DNA of 64,000 bases from Frankiales bacterium (GTDB lineage Bacteria > Actinomycetota > Actinomycetes > Mycobacteriales > Jatrophihabitantaceae), in assembly GCA_025966315.1 (NCBI GenBank), contig JAOPUZ010000048.1:62001-126000 (forward strand), in the 5' to 3' direction. This document shows, piece after piece, positions 8,385-15,999 of the stretch (position 1 is the stretch's first letter; each line of letters opens with the position of its first letter). The notes beneath the pieces were generated by a model. The model did not search any database, was not told the DNA's origin, and saw only the letters and a list, made by a program, of their open reading frames with translations. A program made the translations under genes and the position numbers.

Positions 8385-9239
8385 TCAGCTCGCAAGCTGT
8401 TCGACGTCCAGCGATCCGGTGACCAATTGCTCGGCCACGTCGTCCAACACGGTGCCATGGGAATATGCGTAGGCGCGCAGCAACGTCAGCGCGTCCCGGG
8501 CCGACAATGACATCCTCGTCATCAGCATTCCCATGGCCACCCAGGCCTGAACCCGCTCCCGGGCCGCCGGACTATGCATCCAGGCCGGCTCGCGGTCACC
8601 CGACCAAGGGGTCACCGAGCCGGTCATGGTCAGCCCGGCCAGCAGCGCCTCGGTCATTTGATCCGCGACCATCGATGCGTCGGCAATAGGGACGGCCCGT
8701 AGCTGATCGGGTTCTTCGAGGTAGAGGTCAAGCGCCCCGGCGAGGCCGGACGTGAGCGGCAGCGGCAGGCAAATGATGGCGCGGTACGGAGTTCGCTCGA
8801 CCAACTCGTGGGTGAACATCGGCCAGCGGGCGGCCATCTCGCTCGGTCCGGTCACGAATATTCGACCGGAGTTCGCCGCATCCAGGCATGGACCTTCGCC
8901 CTGGGTGAATTGCAGACGCTCGGCAACAGTCGCCAATTCATCACTGGCGCCGAGCGGTACCCGGAATCCGGAATCGAGCATGCTCAGCCCGGCCGCCGAA
9001 ATGGGCAGCACCTGCGCGGCCGCGCGGGCCAATTTCGTCGGCAGCAGTTCCGGTTCGGCGACGTCCGGACTGGCAGCAGACCAGGCCGCCCTGAACTGGA
9101 GGCGGAGGTCTGAGGTGTTGGTCTGCATCTGGGCGCCCCCCAGGCCGGTCGAACGCTCGCTCGTACCCGGGTGCGCCGCTGATGGCTGGTGCGATTTGTT
9201 GGCGACGCTGGCGTTCCGCGCATTCCAAAGCCACTTCAT
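8385..9239 (-). CDS. GAF-ANTAR regulator
   Basis: The 284-aa product has a GAF-like domain at about residues 65-195 (TQGEGPCLDAANSGR and WPMFTHELVERTPYRAIICLPL are characteristic). A C-terminal ANTAR segment follows (about 215-275, ending SARDALTLLRAYAYSHGTVLDDVAE), an RNA-binding fold that acts by antitermination. The combination is common in actinobacteria as soluble sensors acting on nascent transcripts. ATG 9239 has a GGAG upstream; an internal ATG at 9128 is an alternative that would remove 37 residues of unconserved sequence. Confidence 0.88.
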   Translation of the reverse strand: MKWLWNARNASVANKSHQPSAAHPGTSERSTGLGGAQMQTNTSDLRLQFRAAWSAASPDVAEPELLPTKLARAAAQVLPISAAGLSMLDSGFRVPLGASDELATVAERLQFTQGEGPCLDAANSGRIFVTGPSEMAARWPMFTHELVERTPYRAIICLPLPLTSGLAGALDLYLEEPDQLRAVPIADASMVADQMTEALLAGLTMTGSVTPWSGDREPAWMHSPAARERVQAWVAMGMLMTRMSLSARDALTLLRAYAYSHGTVLDDVAEQLVTGSLDVEQLAS

Positions 9240-9360
9240 GGGCGATTACTCCAGGCCAGGTCGCTGTCACTTCAACGCCGTGGGCCCGAGCCTAGCGGCT
9301 GGCCGATGACCTCACCACTGAATCGCCCACGCCGACGTCATGCCTAGACAGCGCCACGCC

Positions 9361-9393
9361 ATGCCGACGCCATGCCGACGCCATGCCGACGCG
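9361..9393. repeat. 11-bp tandem repeat (ATGCCGACGCC), at least three units
   Basis: Units at 9361, 9372 and 9383 are identical except for the last base of the third, and a degenerate fourth starts at 9394. The array lies in the gap between the ANTAR gene and the CoA-transferase operon end, both minus strand, outside any coding sequence. Confidence 0.85.
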
Positions 9394-9425
9394 ATGCCGA
9401 CGGACCGCCGTCGTCGAGCACGCAG

Positions 9426-10583
9426 TCACTGCTCGTAGCGCACATTGTGCTCGCCCAAGGCGGGCAACCGGGGCGCGGCCAGCGCGTCGAAGGTACTGAA
9501 GCGGGCGGGCGTGCGGACCGTCGACTGGCGGCGTCCCGTCGTGGCATCTCGCACCGTGATGGCCAGCTCGTTCTCGGCAAAGACCTCTGACGCGACCACG
9601 TCGGCCCACGATGCGAGGTGGCTGCACATCAGTCCGGCGCCGCGCAGTCGGGTGATCCAGTCGGCCGCGGGGCGAGTACGGAACACCTCGTCGAGCTCAT
9701 GGGTCAACGCGGCGTTGTGTCGCGCCCGGGACGGCTGGTCGAGGAAGCGCGGGTCGGTGGCCAGCTCCGGGTGTTCGATCAGGACCACCAGCTGAGCCCA
9801 GTGCTTCGGTACGTAGGCGGCCAGCATGAAGTACCCGTCAGCGGCGCGGTAAGCGCCGGCCGGCGAGGTGGCGAACGGCATCGCGCCGGCCGTGACGGGC
9901 TCGTCGGACGGCGGCGCGGTCCGGCGATGCAACTCGGTGGTCAGCCGGTTCGCCTGCAGGCTCGCGGCCACGTCGAACATGGCGACCCGTACCTGTTCGA
10001 CGATGCCGTGACGTTCCCGTTGCAGCAGGGCTGCCAACACGGCCTGGGCGACGACGTGCGCGGTGGCCCCATCGATGAGCTGAAAACCGATCGAGCGGGG
10101 CCGCTCCCCCGCCGGCACCAGACCGGTGAGTACGCCGGCTTCGGCCTGCAGCATCATGTCGATCGCCGGTCGGCCGCCAGCCGGCCCGTTGTCGCCGAAG
10201 CCGGTGATGGTGGTGTAGATGCAGCGTGGGTTCCGGGCCAAGACCTCGTCCGGGCCGCAGCCCCAGGCGGCCATCGTCCCGGGGCGAAAGGCGTCGATGA
10301 ACACGTCGGTCTGCTCGGCCAGCCGCAGCACCAGCTCGACACCGGCCGGATCGTGCAGATCGGCGACCACCGACTCCTTGCCGCGATTGTTGGACACGAA
10401 GTAGGGCGCTAGGTCGTGCTCGCCGGGGTAGCTCGACGTGATGTGCCGGGCCGCCTCGCCAGACGGCGGCTCGACCTTGATCACCTGGGCGCCGAGGTCG
10501 GCGAACACCTGAGCGGCCAGCGGCCCGGCAATGTTCTGCGTGAAGTCGAGGACGCGATAGCCGTCCATCGGCCGGGTCGGCAT
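9426..10583 (-). CDS. class III CoA-transferase (CaiB/BaiF family)
   Basis: The 385-aa protein starts MDGYRVLDFTQNIAGPLAAQVFADLGAQVIKVEPPSGEAAR (positions 5 onward), the typical CaiB/BaiF N-terminus. NNRGKESVVADLHDPAG and the segment with Asp around residue 165 (GRPAIDMMLQAEAG), where the catalytic aspartate of this family lies, follow. These enzymes move CoA between carboxylic acids through an Asp-anhydride intermediate. Its ATG overlaps the stop of the preceding 72-aa gene (ATGA at 10580-10583), and it is last in an operon with two hotdog dehydratase genes. That suggests activation and hydration of an unusual acyl-CoA. Substrate unknown. Confidence 0.9.
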   Translation of the reverse strand: MPTRPMDGYRVLDFTQNIAGPLAAQVFADLGAQVIKVEPPSGEAARHITSSYPGEHDLAPYFVSNNRGKESVVADLHDPAGVELVLRLAEQTDVFIDAFRPGTMAAWGCGPDEVLARNPRCIYTTITGFGDNGPAGGRPAIDMMLQAEAGVLTGLVPAGERPRSIGFQLIDGATAHVVAQAVLAALLQRERHGIVEQVRVAMFDVAASLQANRLTTELHRRTAPPSDEPVTAGAMPFATSPAGAYRAADGYFMLAAYVPKHWAQLVVLIEHPELATDPRFLDQPSRARHNAALTHELDEVFRTRPAADWITRLRGAGLMCSHLASWADVVASEVFAENELAITVRDATTGRRQSTVRTPARFSTFDALAAPRLPALGEHNVRYEQ

Positions 10584-10801
10584 CAGCGTTCGCCGGCTAC
10601 GGACCGGACCGAATCGGCTCCGACCAGCTCAGCGCGCAACGAAGGGCCTTCGGCCAGCACAGCGATCGCAATCACGGTGGCGGTGGCTTTGGAATGCACC
10701 ACGCCCCAACTCTGCACTGCGAATTCGGCGGCCGTCCGGTCATAGACTTTGCCCAGCTCCGTCATGGCCAAACCGGCGGTTGCTACGTCCGGCGCGGTCA
10801 T
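10583..10801 (-). CDS. 72-aa conserved-operon unknown protein
   Basis: ATG 10799-10801 overlaps the stop of the upstream hotdog gene, and its TGA overlaps the start of the CoA-transferase gene. It is therefore held in a tight translational chain, which is the main evidence it is real. The sequence (MTAPDVATAGLAMTELGKVY, then a region rich in Ala, Val and Thr) has no recognised motif and no membrane segment. It could be a small subunit or adaptor of the CoA-transferase or of the dehydratase. Confidence 0.65.
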   Translation of the reverse strand: MTAPDVATAGLAMTELGKVYDRTAAEFAVQSWGVVHSKATATVIAIAVLAEGPSLRAELVGADSVRSVAGER

Positions 10802-11262
10802 GTCGCAGGCCCGGCACAGGCGGCCTCGACGGGCAGCGTGGCCAGCACCAGCCCCGGTCCGACGGTGACGCCTTGCTCGTTCCGCGACGTCATCTCGATA
10901 CTCAGCACCCCGACCGGCCCGTCCAGCTCGCGGGCGGTCACTCGGCCGCTCACCGTCACGGTGTCCGTGGCCAGGTTCATCGCGCGCATCCGGAAGCCAC
11001 GCAAGGCCCGGATCGTCCCGGCGGAACCAATGAAATCTCGCACCGTACGCTCCCACATTCCCTGCAGCAGGACGTTGTTCGCGAACATGCCGGGCGCGCC
11101 CATCCGGCGGGCATACCCGTCGTTGGTGTGGATCGAGTTGAAATCGCGGTTCGAGCCGGCCGCCATCACCAGCCGGTAGGCGCTCAACGGAAACCGGACG
11201 TCGGCCAGCTCATCACCGACCTGGACCTGCTCGAAGAGCCGTTGCGGGCGGCGCTCAAGCAT
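10798..11262 (-). CDS. MaoC-like hotdog dehydratase, C-terminal-type subunit
   Basis: The 154-aa protein contains the hydratase-2 signature: Asp and His in SNRDFNSIHTNDGYARRMG (residues about 37-55), followed by GMFANNVLLQGM. This is the active-site-bearing half of the R-specific enoyl-CoA hydratase family. It overlaps the preceding gene by 8 bp (11255-11262). In actinobacteria such half-proteins pair with an inactive hotdog partner, as in HadAB/HadBC or the ChsH1-ChsH2 type. Confidence 0.88.
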   Translation of the reverse strand: MLERRPQRLFEQVQVGDELADVRFPLSAYRLVMAAGSNRDFNSIHTNDGYARRMGAPGMFANNVLLQGMWERTVRDFIGSAGTIRALRGFRMRAMNLATDTVTVSGRVTARELDGPVGVLSIEMTSRNEQGVTVGPGLVLATLPVEAACAGPAT

Positions 11263-11830
11263 CGTCGTGCTCCCCTGGTTCGTAGCAGAAAAAGGTGGTG
11301 GTCATGGTCGCGAGCAACGTGTCCTGCTGATTGCGCAGCTCGGTTTCGATGGTGACGAACGCCCCGGTGCCGAGTTTGGTGCGCTTGGGTACGCAGCCGA
11401 CCAGCCGCACCCGGGACTTGCGCACCACGTCCCCGGCAACGGCTGGACGGTTGAATTCGGTGGACACCTCGGTGGCCAGGTAGCCGCGGTAGGACGGAGC
11501 GCCGGGAAGCGCGATACCGGCGACCGGGCTGAATCGTGGCTGGGCATCCGGGCCGGCCTCGTCGAACAACGGCGGATCGCCCGGTGCCCACATGCGCGGC
11601 AGGGCGAAACTCACGGTCGCGGTGTACGGGGCGACGACGTCGGACCAACGATGGGCCTGCGCGACCGTCCGGTCGTAGTGCACCGGGTCGCCGAGTTCCA
11701 GCGGCTCGCACCAGCGCCGGATCGCGCCGGGCTCGACGGGATCCGCGCCGGGCGGTCCGTCCTCGCTCAGTACGGTGCCCACCGCGGCTACCACTGGTTG
11801 CCAGCTCGCCAGCAACGTCGATTCGTCCAT
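11255..11830 (-). CDS. MaoC N-terminal-type hotdog dehydratase subunit
   Basis: The 191-aa protein matches the MaoC_dehydrat_N (FAS1-like dehydratase) family: GAIRRWCEPLELGDPVHYD near the N-terminus, then LPRMWAPGDPP, and a strand-rich C-terminal half ending TTTFFCYEPGEHDDA. It lacks the catalytic Asp/His pair found in the next gene, so the two should form a heteromer. It is first in a four-gene operon (hotdog N, hotdog C, 72-aa unknown, CoA-transferase), transcribed away from a TetR gene. Confidence 0.85.
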   Translation of the reverse strand: MDESTLLASWQPVVAAVGTVLSEDGPPGADPVEPGAIRRWCEPLELGDPVHYDRTVAQAHRWSDVVAPYTATVSFALPRMWAPGDPPLFDEAGPDAQPRFSPVAGIALPGAPSYRGYLATEVSTEFNRPAVAGDVVRKSRVRLVGCVPKRTKLGTGAFVTIETELRNQQDTLLATMTTTFFCYEPGEHDDA

Positions 11831-11855
11831 GTCACCATCGCCTTCTCGTCCTGAC

Positions 11856-11886
11856 GCTATTACTGACGATATTCGTCGTCAATAGC
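11856..11886. promoter_or_regulatory. imperfect 31-bp palindrome, candidate TetR operator
   Basis: GCTATT (11856-11861) pairs with AATAGC (11881-11886), and GACGA (11865-11869) with TCGTC (11873-11877). Eleven of fifteen pairs match about a centre at 11871. It lies between the divergent hotdog operon (start 11830) and the TetR gene (start 11934), the expected place for a TetR dimer site controlling both. Confidence 0.6.
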
Positions 11887-11933
11887 GCTGGGCGGTGGTC
11901 ACCGGCGGCGCGGTGTTCGGGCAAGATGCCGGT

Positions 11934-12557
11934 GTGAGCACTCGACCCGCCGGCCGGCCGCGTGACCCGGCCCTGGACGAGCGGGCCCTGACGGCGGCCC
12001 GCGCGGTGTACGCCGAGCGCGGCTGGAGCGGCTTCACCATGGACGGCGTGGCCAAGCAATCCGGTATCGGCAAGGGGTCGCTGTATCTACGCTGGCCTAA
12101 CAAGGCTGAGCTGCTGATCGAGGCGGTCCGGTCCCGGACCCAGTTCATCGCCGAAATCGACACCGGCGCGCTGCGTTCGGACCTGATCGAATTCGCCCGC
12201 GGCTGGCTGGCCTACATGAACAGCGACGACGGCGCCCTGGCCCAGCGGCTCACCGTCGATGCGCGTTTCTCACCGGAGCTCCGCGATGCGCTGGCCGGCA
12301 CGCCCTACCCGGAGCACATCCGCGCGACCCGCGCGATGATCCGGCGCGGCATCACCCGGGGCGAGTTGCGCCCTGACGTGTCGGTCACCGTCATCGCCGA
12401 TCTCATTGCCGGCGCCATGCTGAACCACGCCCGGACCACGCCGCCGCACCTGCGGGCTCGCGCCACCGCATCGACCGGGCGCTACATCATGCAACTCGTC
12501 GACACCGTGCTCACCGGGCTCACCGGATCGGGCGACTCGACGACGCCGGGTGGCTGA
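11934..12557 (+). CDS. TetR-family regulator
   Basis: The chosen start GTG 11934 gives 207 aa beginning VSTRPAGRPRDPALDERALT. The helix-turn-helix is at about residues 20-55 (GFTMDGVAKQSGIGKGSLYLRW). The C-terminal helical domain ends with ATASTGRYIMQLVDTVLTGL. A GTG at 11895 would add 13 residues but would encroach on the palindrome side. It is divergent from the hotdog/CoA-transferase operon and probably represses it until an acyl or acyl-CoA ligand binds. Confidence 0.9.
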   Translation: MSTRPAGRPRDPALDERALTAARAVYAERGWSGFTMDGVAKQSGIGKGSLYLRWPNKAELLIEAVRSRTQFIAEIDTGALRSDLIEFARGWLAYMNSDDGALAQRLTVDARFSPELRDALAGTPYPEHIRATRAMIRRGITRGELRPDVSVTVIADLIAGAMLNHARTTPPHLRARATASTGRYIMQLVDTVLTGLTGSGDSTTPGG

Positions 12558-12599
12558 CGTCGGCCCAAGGTAGGACGGGCGAACTCCGCCCGGCCGAGG

Positions 12600-15500
12600 T
12601 CAGGACCAGAGGAAGGCGTACCCGGCGCGGACCGAGACGCAGAAGGTATCCGAGGCGCAGGACACGGCCTGATCGGTGCCCTGATTGAACGTCTCGGGCG
12701 GCTCGGGCAGGGCACTGCTCGTCCAGCTTCGCCCGTTGAACACCGCGCCGGGCACCACGCAAAGATCGGTGGACGGGCAGGACAGCGACTGCGCCGGCGC
12801 CGGGCCGGGCAGCCGGGCATGGTGGGCGTCGATGGACCAGGCCCGGCCGTCGAAACGCCACCAGTAACCGTCGTCCGTGGTGGCCGCGCAATGCGTTGCC
12901 GTAGCGCAGGAAACTGCCCCGGCCGGACGGTGGTTGCCGACGGTTCCGGCGATCGCCCAACCGCTGCCGTTGTACGTCCAGAAGGTGTAACCGTTGCTCG
13001 CCTCGCAGAACGTCCTGGCTACGCAGGACACCGAGGAGAGCGCGAAGGCGCCGCTGAGCAGTGTGGGTGTGCTCCAGCTGGATCCGTTGAACATCAGCGC
13101 ACTGCCGTCGTGCCGGACCGCGACGCAGAACCATGACTGCAGGCACGACAGTCCGGTGACGGCGACGTCGGGATGGAAGGCGGTGCTCCTGGTCCACGTC
13201 CGGCCGTTGTACATCAGCACGACCGTGTCGCCCGCATCGGTCTGATCGCCGGAACCCGCAGCCACGCAGAACGCGGCCGACGTACAGGACACCATGCTTA
13301 GGGCATAGTGCGGATTGATGCTGACCGGGCGATTCCAGCGACCGGCGCTGTAGGTCACGGCGGCCCCGAGCCGATCGACCGTCGCGCAGAAGGTCGCGGA
13401 CGGGCAGGACACCGCACTCAGCAGCCCCGAGTTCTGATCGGCCAGCACGGGAGTGGACCAGGCCTGGCCCACGAGGGTGCTGGCGTAGCCGAACCGGTCT
13501 GCGGTCAGGCAGAACGTCGTCGACGGGCAGCTGACCGACACCAGGTGCTGATTGCCGTCGATCAGCGCAGGGGCGCTCCAATTGACGCCGTCGAATGACC
13601 GTTGCCGGCCGTCGACATCCACGCCGACACAACCGTTCACGGCCGCGCAGGCAAGGTCGCCCCAGTCGCTCCAGCCCGGGGTCAACAACGCCGTCGCTTG
13701 CCAGGAAGCCCCGTCGAAGACCTGCGTCTCGGCACCCTGAACCGCGACGCAGTACGACGCAGACACGCACGAGACCGCGACGGCGGCCGGAATCCCGCTG
13801 GCCGCCGAGGAAAACACGTCCGACGTGGCACTCCAGCTGGTGCCGTCGTAGCTGAGCGCACGACCGACGGCATCCACGGCAACGCAGAAACCGGCTACCG
13901 GACAAGAGATGTCGGTCAGGCCGCCGCCGGCCGTCGGTGGGTCGATCTGCTGCGGGCTCGACCAGGACGAACCGCCCCAGCGGGCGACGGAGTTACCCGA
14001 AATGGCAACGCAGAAGTTCGACGCCGCGCAGGAGACTGCGCTCGGACCGGTCGAACCGAGCACCGACGGGTAACGGAGCCAGCTGTTTCCGTTGAAGAGC
14101 GCCGTGCCGGCCGCATCGTCGGTCGCGGCGCAGAAACTCGCCGACACGCAGGAGACCGACAGCAAGGCGGCCGATTGAGTGACACTGGCCGGCGCGGACC
14201 AGCCGGCCCCGCTGAACAGCCGGGCGTGACCGGTGAAATCGACCAGCGCGCAGAAACTAGGGCTGCTGCACGACACCGAGGTGGGCTGCCCGCTGCTCGG
14301 GTCGATCCGGGCGAAGGTCCGCCAACTCGCCACCGGCCCACGAAGGTAACCCACCACGTCGACGACCAACTCGGTGTTGCCACTGGACGCGTTGTACAGG
14401 CTGATCATCCCGTTGGCGCCGATGGGCACCGTCACGAGATTCGTCGCGGTGACGCCGCGCGCGAAATCGAGGACAGCAGTGCCCGGACGCGACGTTCCAG
14501 CCGGGTATGCCGTCACGCCACCACCGGCGGTGACCGAACTCGCGCGCACGTTCAGTACGGCCGACATCCCCGCGGTCCGCACCACGCCCGATGTCCCTGG
14601 TGCGGGCGGCAATCCGCCCCGACCGGCCAGTTGCACGCCCAGCACACCGCGGGTCGGCACCGGACGTCGGACGGCGCCGAGTCCGATCCTGGTGTCCAGC
14701 AGTCGCGCGGCCGGGACCGCCCGATAGGAACCGGCCGCGGTAGGCGAACCGGACTGGTAGAAACCGATGAGATCCGCGATGAGGTGCGAGCGGCCCGCCG
14801 AGCCGTTGTACAGATCGACCCGCCCGTCCGCGCCGACCGGCACCACGAGCGTGTTCGACACGGTCCGGCCGCGGTAGAAGTCCAGGGACGACACTGCCGG
14901 TCGCGGCATCCCCGACGCGTAGGCGATGACCGAACCGGCCGCGGTCGCCGAGGTTACGTGCAGGCTCAGCACCACCGAGGCCACATTCGCGATCGGGACG
15001 TGAACCGCGCCGGCGACTCGTATCGCGACCACCTCGCGGGGCCGGACCAGGCGGCGGGCCGCGCCGAGTCCGGAGCGGGTGTCCAGCACTCGCGACGGAG
15101 CCAGCGGCGAGTAACTGCCGGCATCCAACGCCGCCCCGGACACGTAGTAGCCCGACACGTCGACCGCAATGTGCGTGCTACCCGCCGAGCCGTTGTACAG
15201 GTTGACGATCCCGCCCTTGCCGATCATGACCGTCATCGAGTTCGAGACCGGCACGCCGCGGGTGAAGTCGAGCATGGCTGCGGCCGGACGAGCGAACCCG
15301 GCGCCGTACGCGGTCAGCCAACCACCAGCGCTGGCGGCGGTGACGTGCACGGTGAGCAGCACCGCGGACGCTCCCGAGCGGGGCAGCCCACCGCGGCCGA
15401 GCACGCGAACCGGTAGCACCGCCCGCGGTCGAACCGCCGCGCGCCCGGCGCCGAGCCCGATTCGGGTATCCAGAATCCGGGTGGGCCGCAGGGACCGATA

Positions 15501-15689
15501 CATGCCGCCAGTGCCGACCGGTATGGCCGCAGTCGCCGCCGTCATACCAACCGTCGCCGCATTCGCCGTCGGTGTCGCCAACTTCGCGGTCGCCGGGGTC
15601 GCCAGGGCCGGGTTCGCCGATGGCTCGGCCCCCAAGGCGACCGCGAGTGCCGCGAGCGTCAGCAAGCTGAGGACACGACGGACGAACAC
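12600..15689 (-). CDS. large secreted repeat protein: three LDTR domains and a propeller-like C-terminal half
   Basis: The start GTG 15689 has GGGGGAT upstream and leads straight into a signal peptide (RRVLSLLTLAALAVALG), giving 1029 aa. Three repeats of about 128 residues follow, each opening with a P-x-R-[IVL]-LDTR-x-GLG motif (LDTR near residues 73, 202 and 330) and ending with LYNGSAG...DVxGYY. The last about 560 residues hold roughly a dozen repeats of about 45 residues with the pattern VSC-x-S-x-x-FC-x-A-V...G...F-NG-x-W, resembling beta-propeller blades with paired cysteines. Both repeat types are common in secreted actinobacterial proteins of unknown role. It is convergent with the TetR gene. 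Confidence 0.85.
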   Translation of the reverse strand: MFVRRVLSLLTLAALAVALGAEPSANPALATPATAKLATPTANAATVGMTAATAAIPVGTGGMYRSLRPTRILDTRIGLGAGRAAVRPRAVLPVRVLGRGGLPRSGASAVLLTVHVTAASAGGWLTAYGAGFARPAAAMLDFTRGVPVSNSMTVMIGKGGIVNLYNGSAGSTHIAVDVSGYYVSGAALDAGSYSPLAPSRVLDTRSGLGAARRLVRPREVVAIRVAGAVHVPIANVASVVLSLHVTSATAAGSVIAYASGMPRPAVSSLDFYRGRTVSNTLVVPVGADGRVDLYNGSAGRSHLIADLIGFYQSGSPTAAGSYRAVPAARLLDTRIGLGAVRRPVPTRGVLGVQLAGRGGLPPAPGTSGVVRTAGMSAVLNVRASSVTAGGGVTAYPAGTSRPGTAVLDFARGVTATNLVTVPIGANGMISLYNASSGNTELVVDVVGYLRGPVASWRTFARIDPSSGQPTSVSCSSPSFCALVDFTGHARLFSGAGWSAPASVTQSAALLSVSCVSASFCAATDDAAGTALFNGNSWLRYPSVLGSTGPSAVSCAASNFCVAISGNSVARWGGSSWSSPQQIDPPTAGGGLTDISCPVAGFCVAVDAVGRALSYDGTSWSATSDVFSSAASGIPAAVAVSCVSASYCVAVQGAETQVFDGASWQATALLTPGWSDWGDLACAAVNGCVGVDVDGRQRSFDGVNWSAPALIDGNQHLVSVSCPSTTFCLTADRFGYASTLVGQAWSTPVLADQNSGLLSAVSCPSATFCATVDRLGAAVTYSAGRWNRPVSINPHYALSMVSCTSAAFCVAAGSGDQTDAGDTVVLMYNGRTWTRSTAFHPDVAVTGLSCLQSWFCVAVRHDGSALMFNGSSWSTPTLLSGAFALSSVSCVARTFCEASNGYTFWTYNGSGWAIAGTVGNHRPAGAVSCATATHCAATTDDGYWWRFDGRAWSIDAHHARLPGPAPAQSLSCPSTDLCVVPGAVFNGRSWTSSALPEPPETFNQGTDQAVSCASDTFCVSVRAGYAFLWS

Positions 15690-15999
15690 ACAATCCCCCA
15701 GATCACGACGGGCGGCCCACGATGACGACGTGGTTTCTGCAAGCCCAGACGGCCGCACTTTACATGAAGCAAACGCTCGGGGGGTGAGATTCGGCGCAGA
15801 GGCGGCAACCATTTTCCGATGGCCACGATCGACTTTCCCCATCAGTGAAAGGAAACTGGGGCCCCGTCCAACGCAACGCAGCCGAGCTCAGGTGAGCGCG
15901 AGCGGCGTTTCGCTAAATGCCTGGGTAGCGGAGTTGCCGGCTGACCATCAAGTCGTGGGCGAAGCGTAGGGCGAAACATGAGCCTGTCAGACTTGGACA
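15690..15999. other. 310-bp divergent intergenic region
   Basis: This lies between the secreted repeat protein (minus) and the helicase (plus), so it should hold both promoters. The ribosome site of the secreted gene (GGGGGAT on the minus strand) is at its left edge. I see no gene, strong hairpin or repeat. Confidence 0.6.

Noticed and set aside
9361-9404. CRISPR array
   Set aside because: The units are 11 bp, contiguous and without spacers; no cas genes are present.
12571-12592. Terminator between the TetR gene and the secreted repeat protein
   Set aside because: The only hairpin is a 6-bp GC stem (CGGGCG/CGCCCG), too weak to call with confidence.
13602-15416. A 604-codon plus-strand frame across the LDTR protein
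   Set aside because: Composition is Arg/His/Gly-rich and without domains; the minus-strand frame has clear repeats and a signal peptide.
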